From the NCBI GenBank assembly GCA_937884485.1, contig CALGCG010000052.1:1-27208 (forward strand): a stretch of DNA of 27,208 bases, read 5' to 3'. The notes below the pieces were generated by a model. That model saw only the letters and a list, made by a program, of their open reading frames with translations. It did no database searches and was not told the DNA's origin. This document shows, piece after piece, positions 1 to 7,610 of this stretch. This DNA is from an uncultured Bacteroidales bacterium (GTDB lineage Bacteria; Bacteroidota; Bacteroidia; Bacteroidales; P3). The translations under genes were made by a program, and so were the position numbers. Position 1 is the first letter of the stretch; every line of letters starts with the position of its first letter.

Positions 1-117
1 ATACAGTATATAAGAACTATATAAGAACGATATAAGAACGATATAGGAACTATATAAGAACGGCCGAACAAGGGGCGAACCGGGGACGAATCGGGGGCGA
101 ACCGGGGAGGACCGAGG
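1..117. repeat. Two adjoining 11-bp-period direct-repeat arrays
   Basis: TATAAGAAC recurs at 9, 20, 31, 42 (as TATAGGAAC) and 53, exactly 11 bp apart. A second, GC-rich series follows with CGAAC or CGAAT at 65, 76, 87 and 98, also 11 bp apart and shifted 3 bp out of register with the first. The array lies upstream of the efflux operon. An 11-bp period is close to one helical turn, so it could phase protein binding or DNA bending, or it may be a neutral repeat. No gene is visible in 1-270. Confidence 0.85.
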
Positions 118-229
118 CGGGAGGTTTTTGTGGGGGCGAAAATATTGATTTAGTAAACGTTTTTGTTTGAAAGGTAAGGGGTTAACATTATTTAACAGCA
201 AAGGGGGTGAAAGGATGATTTTTATTTAG

Positions 230-237
230 TATTTTTG
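230..237 (+). promoter_or_regulatory. Candidate -7 box for efflux operon
   Basis: TATTTTTG matches the Bacteroidota -7 consensus TAnnTTTG and lies 33 bp before the TolC-like start codon. No good TTTG -33 element is seen 19-21 bp upstream, so the assignment is tentative. Confidence 0.4.
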
Positions 238-270
238 CAAACTCTTTTGAAACGACAAGAAAAGTAAGAA

Positions 271-1674
271 ATGGGTAAAAAACTATTGATTGTAAGTTTT
301 TTGGTATCGCTGGTCGGTGGCCACTGGTCGGTGGCCAAGGGCCAGGACACGGTGTGGACCCTCGAAGGGTGCCGCGCACATGCGCTGGAGGCCAACAAGG
401 GGCTGAAGGTGGCCGGCGAGAAACGCACCGAGGCCGACGCCCTGGAGAAGGTGGCCCTCTGGCAGATGCTGCCCAAGGTGAGCGCCAACGGCGCCTACCT
501 GTGGATGGAGAAGAGCGTGGACCTGCTGAGCAGCGAGGAGCAAGGCCGCATCGAAGGGGTGCCCCTGGTGGGCAACCTCATCGCCGAACGGCTGGCCAAC
601 GTGCTGGCGACGGACACGAGGAACGTGACCGCCGGGGCCGTCACGGTGACGCAGCCCGTCTTCATGGGCGGCAAGCTGTGGGCGCTGCACAAGAGCGCCG
701 CGCTGCTCAAAGAGCTGGCGGGCATGGAATACGACAAGAAGAAGGAAGAGATACTGACGGGCGTCGACGAGGCCTACTGGCAGGTGGTGAGCGTGAAGCA
801 CAAAAAGGAGCTTGCCGAGCAGTATGCCGCCCTGCTGGACACGCTGACCCACGACGTGGAGGAGATGGTGGCCGCCGAGGTGGCCACGCGGGGCGACCTG
901 ACCAAGGTGAGCGTGAAGCGCAACGAGGCCCAGATGGACCTCACCAAGGCCCGCAACGGCCTCGTGCTGGCCAAGATGCTGCTGGCACAGCGCTGCGGCA
1001 TGCCGCTGGAGAGCGAATACGACGTTCAAGATGTAGAGACGCAGCGAGCTGCGTCTCCGGCCAATGGTTCCGTCGACATGGAGACGCAGCATGCTGCATC
1101 TCTACAGATGGACAGCGTGTGGGCCCGTCGCCGCGAACTGCGCATGCTGGGCATTGCCGACAGCGTGGCCATGCAGGGCGTGACCATAGCGCGCAGCACC
1201 CTGCTGCCCAACATCGCCGTCACCGGCGGCTACCTGATGAGCAACCCCCATGTGACGGACGGCTTCCAGAACGAGTTCAAAGGCATGTTCTTCGCCGGCG
1301 TGGTGGTGAATGTGCCCATACTGCACCCCGGCGGATTCTACAGCCTGAAGGCCGCCAAGGCCAAGCGCCGCGAGACGCAGTGGCAGATGGAGGAGGCCAA
1401 GGAGATGATCGAGCTGCAGGTGAAGAAGGTGAGCTACGAGCTGGAACTGGCCGAACGCAAGCTGGTGGAGGCACAGAGCAACCTGGCAAATGCCGAGGAG
1501 AACCTGCGCCTGGCCAACGAGAGCTTCCACGCCGGCATGGTGAGCAGCAGCGACCTCATGGCCGCACAGACGGCCTGGATGCAGGCCAAGAGCGAGGTGG
1601 TGGACGCCGAGATAGAGATAGAGATGAGCAAGGTCTACCTCCGCCAGGCGCTGGGGGAAGGAATTGAAAATTGA
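271..1674 (+). CDS. TolC-like outer-membrane efflux protein
   Basis: This 467-aa protein fits the outer-membrane efflux protein (OEP/TolC) family, whose trimers form the exit duct of tripartite pumps. It has a signal peptide with a Lys-Lys start and a hydrophobic core at about residues 5-17, then long alternating alpha-helical stretches rich in Ala, Glu, Leu and Lys. Two repeated halves typical of TolC can be discerned (around residues 40-240 and 280-460). The next gene encodes a membrane fusion protein, followed by two permeases, which supports a type I/ABC-type efflux operon. Two oddities are visible: a 14-bp direct duplication inside the signal-peptide coding region, and an in-frame insertion of palindromic repeats coding for about residues 255-279. 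The C-terminal residues Gly-Ile-Glu-Asn and the stop lie in a GAAAATT repeat. The substrate is unknown. Confidence 0.9.
   Translation: MGKKLLIVSFLVSLVGGHWSVAKGQDTVWTLEGCRAHALEANKGLKVAGEKRTEADALEKVALWQMLPKVSANGAYLWMEKSVDLLSSEEQGRIEGVPLVGNLIAERLANVLATDTRNVTAGAVTVTQPVFMGGKLWALHKSAALLKELAGMEYDKKKEEILTGVDEAYWQVVSVKHKKELAEQYAALLDTLTHDVEEMVAAEVATRGDLTKVSVKRNEAQMDLTKARNGLVLAKMLLAQRCGMPLESEYDVQDVETQRAASPANGSVDMETQHAASLQMDSVWARRRELRMLGIADSVAMQGVTIARSTLLPNIAVTGGYLMSNPHVTDGFQNEFKGMFFAGVVVNVPILHPGGFYSLKAAKAKRRETQWQMEEAKEMIELQVKKVSYELELAERKLVEAQSNLANAEENLRLANESFHAGMVSSSDLMAAQTAWMQAKSEVVDAEIEIEMSKVYLRQALGEGIEN
310..337 (+). repeat. 14-bp tandem direct repeat in signal-peptide codons
   Basis: CTGGTCGGTGGCCA occurs twice head to tail (310-323 and 324-337). 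It codes for the region just after the hydrophobic core of the TolC-like signal peptide. Confidence 0.9.
1033..1105. repeat. Pair of palindromic repeats inserted in TolC-like gene
   Basis: Two 26-bp near-palindromes lie at 1033-1058 (starts GTAGAGACGCAG, ends TGCGTCTCC) and 1080-1105 (starts GGAGACGCAG, ends TGCATCTCTAC). The outer ends are also inverted repeats of each other, so the block can fold as two hairpins or one long one. The reading frame stays open across it and codes for two similar peptides, ETQRAAS and ETQHAAS. It looks like a small mobile palindromic repeat tolerated in frame. Confidence 0.85.
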
Positions 1675-1691
1675 AAATTGAAAATTGAAAT
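1662..1691. repeat. GAAAATT heptamer repeat at TolC/HlyD junction
   Basis: Four near-perfect 7-bp units (ATTGAAA) cover the last codons and stop of the TolC-like gene and the whole 17-bp spacer to the next start codon. The reverse complement of the same repeat recurs inside the second chromate-transporter gene. Confidence 0.85.
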
Positions 1692-2675
1692 ATGAAAGAG
1701 AACAACAAGACATTGTTTGCGGGACTGGCGGTGGTGATTGCCGCCGTGGGCATCGTGGCCCTGGTGGGCATCTTTGCCATCCACGAGCCCAAGGAGATGA
1801 TCATGGGCGAGGTGGACGCCACGGAGTACCGCGTGAGCAACAAGGTGCCGGGCCGTATCGACAGCCTGTATGTGAAAGAGGGCGACCGCGTGAAGGCCGG
1901 CGACACGCTGGCACACATCAGCAGTCCGCAGGTGGAGGCCAAGATGATGCAGGCCGAAGCCGTGAAGAACGCCGCCAGCGCGCAGAGCCGCAAGGCCAAG
2001 GGCGGCGCCCGCGAGCAGCAGAAGCAGATGGCCTACCAGGTGTGGCAGAAGGCCAAAGCCGCCGTGGAGGTGTACAAGAAGAGCTACGACCGCGTGAAAG
2101 GCCTCTACGAGAAGGGCGTGGTGAGCGCGCAGAAATTCGACGAGGTGGAGGCGCAGTACAAGGTGGCCCAGGCCGACTGTGCCGCCGCCGAGCAGCAGTA
2201 CCTCATGGCCAAAGAGGGCGCGCAGCAGGAGGACATCCAGGCTGCGGCAGCCCTGGTGAACCAGGCCGGCGGCGCCGTGGCCGAGGTGCAGAGCTACCTC
2301 GACGACAGCTACCTCATCGCCCCCAGCGACGGCGAGGTGGTGGAGATTTTCGCCAAGCTGGGCGACCTCATCGGTACGGGCAGCCCCGTGATGAGCATCC
2401 TCAACATGGACGACAGCTGGATGTTCTTCGCCGTGCGCGAGGACCTGCTGCAGGGCATCAACCCCGGCGACACCCTGCAGGTGCGCCTGCCGGCCCTCGG
2501 CAAGGAGACCCACCCCTGCGAGGTGCGGAGGGTGCAGGCCATGGCCAGCTACGCCACATGGCGCGCCACCAAGACCAACGGCCAGTACGACGTGAAGAGC
2601 TTCGACGTCAAGGTGGTGCCCCTGCAGCACATCGAGGGCATGCGCCCGGGGATGACAGCGATAGTGGAGGATTAG
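1692..2675 (+). CDS. HlyD/EmrA-like membrane fusion protein
   Basis: This 327-aa periplasmic adaptor would link the inner-membrane permeases to the TolC-like duct. One N-terminal membrane anchor lies at about residues 9-30. It is followed by a lipoyl/barrel-sandwich half-motif (NKVPGRIDSLYVKEGDRVKA, about residues 53-72), a coiled-coil alpha-hairpin rich in Ala, Gln, Lys and Glu (about 85-200), the second lipoyl half (APSDGEVVEI, about 213-222), and a C-terminal beta-barrel ending in RPGMTA. This order and length are normal for HlyD_D23/EmrA-type proteins. The gene starts 17 bp after the TolC-like stop, and the ATG at 1692 follows the heptamer repeat. It is probably cotranscribed with its neighbours. 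Confidence 0.92.
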   Translation: MKENNKTLFAGLAVVIAAVGIVALVGIFAIHEPKEMIMGEVDATEYRVSNKVPGRIDSLYVKEGDRVKAGDTLAHISSPQVEAKMMQAEAVKNAASAQSRKAKGGAREQQKQMAYQVWQKAKAAVEVYKKSYDRVKGLYEKGVVSAQKFDEVEAQYKVAQADCAAAEQQYLMAKEGAQQEDIQAAAALVNQAGGAVAEVQSYLDDSYLIAPSDGEVVEIFAKLGDLIGTGSPVMSILNMDDSWMFFAVREDLLQGINPGDTLQVRLPALGKETHPCEVRRVQAMASYATWRATKTNGQYDVKSFDVKVVPLQHIEGMRPGMTAIVED

Positions 2676-2709
2676 TGTTAAGTGTTTAGTTTTTAGTTTT
2701 AAGTTTTAA
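2676..2709. repeat. TTTTAAGT-type low-complexity spacer
   Basis: The 34-bp gap between the fusion protein and the first permease consists almost entirely of variants of AGTTTTTAGTTTTAAG. It is another of the short intergenic repeats typical of this genome and shows no recognisable signal. Confidence 0.6.
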
Positions 2710-3876
2710 GTGGACAGGAAGAATTCCATAATGAGGGTGTTCCAGAGGGAATGCAGGCGGGTGATCAACCAGCCGAGCTACCTGGTGATTCTGACACTGG
2801 GAGCGGTGCTGACGTTCGTCATCTTCGCCTCGATGACCAGCGCCGGCCAGCCGCAGCGGCTGCCGGTGGGCGTGGTGGACCTGGACGGGAGCTACCTGTC
2901 GCGCAGGATATGCCACGAGCTGGACGCCACGTCGGGCGTGCAGGTGCACGCCGTATACACCAACCACATGGAGGCACGCCGCGCCATGCAGCGGGGCGAG
3001 ATCTTCGCCTTCTACGAGATACCCAAGGGCACGTACAACCAGGTGCTGCAGTTCAAGGCGCCGAAGTTCGTGCTCTACAACAACTCGGCCTACCTGCTGG
3101 CAGGCACGCTGTGCTACAAGCAGTTGGCCACCATGGGCATGCTGGCCACGGGAGCCGTACAGCGCGAGGTGCTGAGGAAGAAAGGCTTCGACGAGGACCA
3201 GATCATGGGCCTCATACAACCCGTGGCCTTCGAGACACGCAACATCAGCAATCCCTGGATCAACTACGGCATCTACCTCATGACGACGCTCATCCCGGCG
3301 GTGATGGCCTTCATCGCCCTGATGCATACCGCCTTTGCCATCTCGACGGAACGCCGTCAGAAGAGCATCAAACGGTGGATGCAGAAGGCCGGCGGCAACG
3401 GCCTCTACGCCCTGCTGGGCAAGATGCTGCCCTACACACTGTGGTACAGCCTGCTGGCGCTGATAGCCAACGTCATCATGTTCGGCTTCATGGGCTTCCC
3501 CATGGAGGGCAGCTGGGGCCTGATGGTGCTGAGCACGGTGCTGCTCATCTTCGGCGCGCAATGCGCCGGGAGCTTCATCTGCTCCTGCATCAACGAGCCG
3601 TCGCTGGCCATGAGCGTATGCACACTCTACAGCGCCATGAGCTTCTCGCTCAGCGGCTTCTCCTACCCCATCGAGAGCATGCCGCCGCTGTTCCAGAGTT
3701 TCTGCTGGCTCTATCCGATACGTCACTACTTCCTGAACTACCGCGAGATAGCCATCTACGGCAACGGCTTCGGCGACTGCTGGCCGCACTTCTGCGCCCT
3801 GCTGGCCTTCGGACTGCTGATGGTGGTCGGCGCGGCGATGTTGAATTGGCAAACCCGTAAAAACACATCGCAATGA
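2710..3876 (+). CDS. ABC-2 type transporter permease, first of pair
   Basis: This 388-aa protein has ABC-2 permease architecture: an N-terminal membrane helix (about residues 22-42), a large extracytoplasmic domain opening with the family-typical LPVGVVDLDGS (about 51-61), and a C-terminal block of about five membrane helices (about 190-385). The protein resembles the YhhJ/YbhR/YbhS type of drug or large-molecule exporter. The start drawn is a GTG at 2710; an ATG at 2731 (residue 8) is an alternative. The stop overlaps the next permease by 4 bp (ATGA), suggesting coupled translation. No ATP-binding subunit is encoded nearby. Confidence 0.9.
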   Translation: MDRKNSIMRVFQRECRRVINQPSYLVILTLGAVLTFVIFASMTSAGQPQRLPVGVVDLDGSYLSRRICHELDATSGVQVHAVYTNHMEARRAMQRGEIFAFYEIPKGTYNQVLQFKAPKFVLYNNSAYLLAGTLCYKQLATMGMLATGAVQREVLRKKGFDEDQIMGLIQPVAFETRNISNPWINYGIYLMTTLIPAVMAFIALMHTAFAISTERRQKSIKRWMQKAGGNGLYALLGKMLPYTLWYSLLALIANVIMFGFMGFPMEGSWGLMVLSTVLLIFGAQCAGSFICSCINEPSLAMSVCTLYSAMSFSLSGFSYPIESMPPLFQSFCWLYPIRHYFLNYREIAIYGNGFGDCWPHFCALLAFGLLMVVGAAMLNWQTRKNTSQ

Positions 3877-5069
3877 AGAAACTGAGAATGAACCTCTACG
3901 ACATCTGGACGGCGCTGAGCGCCGAGGTGAGGCATGTGTTCTCCGACAGCACGGTGCTGCTCATCTTCTTCATCGCCCCCCTACTCTACCCGCTCATCTT
4001 CTGCTACATGTACAAGACCGAGAACGTGGAGAACCTGCCTGTGGCGGTGGTCGACGAGGCGGTGTGCTCGGAGAGCAAACGCTTCATCCACAAGCTTGAC
4101 GCCACGCCGGAAATCAACGTCGAATACAAGTGCTGCAACATGCACGAAGCCCAGGAGCTGCTGAAGGACAACGAGATACATGCCATCTTCTACTTTCCCA
4201 AGGACTTCTCGCAGCGGCTGGCGAGCATGCAGACGGCCCGCATCGGCGTCTTTGCCGACATGAGCTCGTTCTACTACTACAAGGCCGCCCTGCTGGGCTC
4301 CAACGCCGTGCTCATCGACGAGATGCACACCATCGAGCTGCAACGCTACGCCATGGAGGGTCTCACCGGCGAGGACGCCCACATACAGATGCAACCCATC
4401 TCCGACGAGGAGATTACGGCCTTCAACCCCACGGGAGGCTACGGCAGCTTCTTCCTGCCGGCGCTGTTCGTGCTGGTGGTGCACCAGACGCTGTTCCTCG
4501 GCATCTGCCTGCTCTGCGGCGACGCCCGCGAGAACAAACGGTCGCTGAAGGCCATACCCGCGCGCCTGCGCACCCGCAGCATCCACCGCGTGGCCATCGG
4601 ACGCTCGCTGTGCTACCTGCTCATCTACACCCCCATCATCATCATGACCATGTGGTTCATTCCCCGATGGTTCCAGCTGCCCCAGCTGGGCAACCTCTAC
4701 ACCATCCTGGTCTTCATGCTGCCGTTCCTGCTGGCGGTCATCTTCTTCGGCATGACGATGGGCAACCTCTTCGTCCGCCAGAAGCTGTCGCCCATGCTCT
4801 GCTTCGCCTTCTTCAGCCTGGTGCTCTTTTTCCTGACGGGCATGGTGTGGCCGCAATGCAGCATGCCGAAGCTGTGCCTGTGGTTCAGCTACCTCTTCCC
4901 CTCCACGCCCGGCGTGCAGGGCTTTGTCAAGATATCCTCCATGGGAGCGTCGCTGGCCGACGTGCGCAGCGAGTACCTGGCCCTCTGGATCCAGGCCGCC
5001 GCCTACTTCGCCACCACCGTCTTCTCCCTCATCCTCATCAAGAAGTACAAGATTTTCAATATGGAATAA
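3873..5069 (+). CDS. ABC-2 type transporter permease, second of pair
   Basis: This 398-aa protein is a paralogue of the preceding one. It has a membrane helix at about residues 28-46 and an extracytoplasmic domain starting LPVAVVDEAVCS. Five to six C-terminal helices follow from about residue 185. The two permeases probably form a heterodimer coupled to the HlyD-like adaptor and TolC-like duct. Translation is probably coupled through the ATGA overlap. The C-terminus is basic and cytoplasmic (IKKYKIFNME). The substrate cannot be inferred, and the missing ATPase must be encoded elsewhere if the complex is a true ABC exporter. Confidence 0.9.
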   Translation: MKKLRMNLYDIWTALSAEVRHVFSDSTVLLIFFIAPLLYPLIFCYMYKTENVENLPVAVVDEAVCSESKRFIHKLDATPEINVEYKCCNMHEAQELLKDNEIHAIFYFPKDFSQRLASMQTARIGVFADMSSFYYYKAALLGSNAVLIDEMHTIELQRYAMEGLTGEDAHIQMQPISDEEITAFNPTGGYGSFFLPALFVLVVHQTLFLGICLLCGDARENKRSLKAIPARLRTRSIHRVAIGRSLCYLLIYTPIIIMTMWFIPRWFQLPQLGNLYTILVFMLPFLLAVIFFGMTMGNLFVRQKLSPMLCFAFFSLVLFFLTGMVWPQCSMPKLCLWFSYLFPSTPGVQGFVKISSMGASLADVRSEYLALWIQAAAYFATTVFSLILIKKYKIFNME

Positions 5070-5086
5070 ACCTAAACAAAGAGAAT

Positions 5087-5731
5087 ATGATAAACATCGT
5101 TATCTTCGGTGCCCCCGGCGCCGGCAAAGGCACCCAGGCACAGCTCCTGGCCGAGAAGTTCGACTTCCTCCACATCTCCACCGGCGACCTGCTGCGCCAG
5201 GAAGTGGCAGCCAACACCCCCCTGGGCCAGCGCGCACAGGCCATCATGAACCGCGGCGACCTCGTGGGCGACGACATCGTCGTGGCACTCCTCGCCCGCG
5301 CCCTGCAGAACCGCTCCCCCCTCCCCGACCCCGACGCCGCCGTCGACCCCTGGGACCGCGAGCGCAAGGGCGAACCCCACCGCCCCGAAGGCTGCATCAT
5401 CGACGGCTTCCCCCGCACCGTGCAGCAGGCGCAGACCCTGGAGTTCCTCTTCTCGAAACTGAAACGCAAAATCGACTGCATCATAGCCATCGACGTGCCG
5501 CGCGACGAACTGGTGCGACGCATCCACGAACGCGCAGCCATCTCCGGCCGCGCCGACGACACCGAGGAGGTCATCCGCCACCGCATAGAGCTCTACGACG
5601 AGCAGACACAGCCCGTGCTCGACTACTACCGCGTCAGCGGCATGCTCATCACCGTCGACGGCTCAGGCGAGATAGCCGAAACCAACGCCCGCATCTGCCA
5701 GACCCTCGAACGGGTGATGTCCTTGAAATAG
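5087..5731 (+). CDS. adk: Adenylate kinase with internal insertion
   Basis: Adenylate kinase interconverts ATP + AMP and 2 ADP in the cytoplasm. The 214-aa product has the P-loop GAPGAGKG (residues 8-15), the AMP-binding STGDLLR (31-37), IIDGFPRT (104-111) and the short lid region ending SGRADD (153-158), with no zinc-type lid domain. The true start is the ATG at 5087; the same frame stays open upstream through the permease gene but that part is not coding. Bacteroidales homologues are usually about 190 aa. The extra length is a Pro/Asp/Arg-rich insertion at about residues 74-101, just before the conserved IIDGFPRT strand. The gene lies 17 bp after the second permease and may be read from the same transcript. 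Confidence 0.95.
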   Translation: MINIVIFGAPGAGKGTQAQLLAEKFDFLHISTGDLLRQEVAANTPLGQRAQAIMNRGDLVGDDIVVALLARALQNRSPLPDPDAAVDPWDRERKGEPHRPEGCIIDGFPRTVQQAQTLEFLFSKLKRKIDCIIAIDVPRDELVRRIHERAAISGRADDTEEVIRHRIELYDEQTQPVLDYYRVSGMLITVDGSGEIAETNARICQTLERVMSLK

Positions 5732-5750
5732 CATCTACAAATTTTTATAA

Positions 5751-5891
5751 CGGCGAATTACTCTTATTAAGCGAATAGCTTGCACATATTAATTAAAAGC
5801 GAATTACTCGAATGTTTTTTTGACTCAAACATTCGAGTAATTCGCCTATTATTGGCCCGCGTAGCTTTCGTAAAATCCGATTAATTCGCCG
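5751..5891. repeat. Nested palindromic intergenic element / bidirectional terminator
   Basis: This element sits between convergent adk and the TerC-family gene. The core is a perfect 19-bp stem, GCGAATTACTCGAATGTTT at 5799-5817 with its complement at 5827-5845 and a 9-nt loop. Outer 10-bp arms, CGGCGAATTA at 5751-5760 and TAATTCGCCG at 5882-5891, enclose it, and GCGAAT also appears at 5771. It could terminate both genes. The nested symmetry and repeated GCGAATTA motif also fit a small non-autonomous palindromic repeat. Confidence 0.8.
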
Positions 5892-5896
5892 TCACA

Positions 5897-6889
5897 TCAT
5901 GCACGGTTTTCCGCCGTTGGTTTCTTGATGAGCATCGACAGCACCACGCTCACCACGAGGATGCCGAGGATGACCGCCAGCGAGGCCAGCGTGGGTATGT
6001 GCCAGCCAAAGAACTGGCCGCCAATCATCTTCACTCCGATGAAGGTCAGCAGCACGCCCAGGCCGTAGTGCAGCAGCCAGAAACGGTCGGCCACATCGCT
6101 CAGCAGGAAGAAGAGGCTGCGCAAACCCATGATGGCGAAGATGTTGGACGTGTAGACAATCACGGGGTTCTTGGTCACCGAGAAGACGGCGGGGATGGAG
6201 TCGACAGCAAAGACAATGTCGGAGAACTCGATGACAAGCAGCACGAGGAACAGCGGCGTCATCTTGCCGGCATGGAAGAAGTCGTGGCCGTGGTTCTCCT
6301 GCGTCACGGGGAAGTGCTTCGAGGCGAACTTCACCACAGGATGGTTGGCCGTGTCCACCTCCTCGTTGCCCTTGTCGCGGAACATCTTGATACCGCTGTA
6401 GATCAGCACCGCGCCGAACACCGCCAGCACCCACGAGAACTTGGTCACCAGGGCGCCTAAGGCGAAGATGAAGATGAACCTCAGCACAATGGCGCCGAAG
6501 ATGCCCCAGAAGAGCACCCTGTGGTAGTACTCCTTCTTGATGCCGAAGCTGACGAAAATCATGATCATCACGAAGATATTGTCTATCGACAGACTCTCCT
6601 CAAGGAAATAACCCGCCAGGAACTCCTGCGTCATCTCGCTGCGGTAGCCCTGCACGCTGCCTCCGAACTCCGCGGCCAGCATCTCGGCGTCGGGCGGCAT
6701 CATCCAGTCTCCAAAGAAATACACCAGCACGGCAAAAGCCATCGCCAGGCCGACCCATACGCCGGTCCATGCCGCAGCCTCCTTCACACCCACCACCTTG
6801 TCCTTCTTGTGGAACACAAAGAGGTCAAGCACGAGCATGACGACCACGAAGACCATGAAAATACTAAAAAACAATACGTTCATATACAA
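5897..6889 (-). CDS. TerC family integral membrane protein
   Basis: This 330-aa protein has about nine hydrophobic segments and the two acidic signature motifs of the TerC/Alx family: EESLSIDNIFV (about residues 96-106) and IEFSDIVFAVDSIPAVFSVT (about 220-240). Family members are linked to tellurite resistance, alkaline response and manganese export or metal loading of exported enzymes; the exact ion here is unknown. Length and topology are normal. It is transcribed divergently from the first chromate-transporter gene across an 81-bp gap and converges with adk. No yybP-ykoY-like leader could be recognised in the short 5' region. The start is at 6889, with an ATG two codons later as alternative. 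Confidence 0.93.
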   Translation of the reverse strand: MYMNVLFFSIFMVFVVVMLVLDLFVFHKKDKVVGVKEAAAWTGVWVGLAMAFAVLVYFFGDWMMPPDAEMLAAEFGGSVQGYRSEMTQEFLAGYFLEESLSIDNIFVMIMIFVSFGIKKEYYHRVLFWGIFGAIVLRFIFIFALGALVTKFSWVLAVFGAVLIYSGIKMFRDKGNEEVDTANHPVVKFASKHFPVTQENHGHDFFHAGKMTPLFLVLLVIEFSDIVFAVDSIPAVFSVTKNPVIVYTSNIFAIMGLRSLFFLLSDVADRFWLLHYGLGVLLTFIGVKMIGGQFFGWHIPTLASLAVILGILVVSVVLSMLIKKPTAENRA

Positions 6890-6970
6890 TATTTTTATTC
6901 GTTACACGTTTTGTTTATTTGAAGCATCGGACTACCCCGAAACCTCAAAAACCACATAAGAACGGCAAAC

Positions 6971-7516
6971 ATGACAAAATATTGTGAACTTTTTGCAACT
7001 TTTTTCAAAATCGGCACCTTCACCATCGGTGGCGGCTATGCCATGATACCCCTCATCCAGCGCGAAGTCGTCGAACGGCGGCGGTGGCTCAGCGAGACCG
7101 AGATGCTCGACGCCATAGCCCTCTCGCAGACCATGCCGGGCATCCTGGCCGCCAACATCGCCGCCCTCGTGGGCCAACGGCTCCGCGGCGTCAAAGGGGC
7201 GCTGGTGGCCGTGGCGGGCAACATCGTGATGCCCATCGTCTTCATCATCCTCATCGCCGCCCTCTTCCACCATTTCAAGGACATCCCCGCCGTGCAGCAC
7301 GCCTTCATGGCCCTGCGTCCTGCCGTCGTGGCCCTCATCGCCGCACCCGTCTTCACCCTCGCCCGCAAAGCCGGCGTCACCCTCCGCACCGCCTGGATCC
7401 CCCTCCTCGCCGCACTCCTCATCTGGCTCCTCGGCGTCAGCCCCGTCCTCGTCATCCTCGCCGCCCTCGCCGCCGGCTACCTCTACGCCAAACTCCACCC
7501 CACCCATAACTCCTAA
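6971..7516 (+). CDS. Chromate transporter, short-chain subunit 1
   Basis: This 181-aa protein matches one half of ChrA (chromate ion transporter, CHR family). The diagnostic stretch is FTIGGGYAMIPLIQREVVE (about residues 15-33), followed by LSQTMPGILAANIAALVG (about 55-72) and four to five further hydrophobic segments. Short-chain CHR proteins usually occur as adjacent pairs that act together, and the second half follows 231 bp downstream. Full-length ChrA effluxes chromate; in gut bacteria the physiological substrate is uncertain. The last codons and stop have been copied in tandem downstream as a 64-bp duplication. Confidence 0.9.
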   Translation: MTKYCELFATFFKIGTFTIGGGYAMIPLIQREVVERRRWLSETEMLDAIALSQTMPGILAANIAALVGQRLRGVKGALVAVAGNIVMPIVFIILIAALFHHFKDIPAVQHAFMALRPAVVALIAAPVFTLARKAGVTLRTAWIPLLAALLIWLLGVSPVLVILAALAAGYLYAKLHPTHNS

Positions 7517-7605
7517 ACTGGAGCGCCGGCGTCCCGCCGGCTACCTCTATGCCAAACTCTACCCCACTCATAACTCCTAAACTGGAGCGCCGGCGTCCCG
7601 CCGGC
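7472..7605 (+). repeat. 64-bp tandem duplication with GC-rich hairpins
   Basis: Copy A (7472-7535) holds the last codons and TAA stop of the first chromate-transporter gene. Copy B (7536-7599) repeats it with only three C-to-T changes, followed by a partial third start GCCGGC. Each copy contains half of a hairpin GCCGGCG-TCC-CGCCGGC (7525-7541 and 7589-7605). These hairpins could act as transcription attenuators or terminators. Confidence 0.9.
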
Positions 7606-7610
7606 ATACT

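Noticed and set aside
354..1667. A 437-codon alternative frame inside the TolC-like gene, and a long minus-strand frame
   Set aside because: The Arg/Gly/Gln-rich composition is typical of a shifted frame in GC-rich DNA, while the chosen frame has a signal peptide and TolC-like helices.
4130..5086. An N-terminal extension of adenylate kinase by 319 codons
   Set aside because: The extension reads through the second permease gene out of frame. The conserved enzyme start MINIVIFGAPGAGKG is at 5087.
54..6966. The 11-mer ATAAGAACGGC shared by the array at 54-64 and the spacer at 6956-6966
   Set aside because: It is one short match without period-11 context at the second site, and is compatible with chance.
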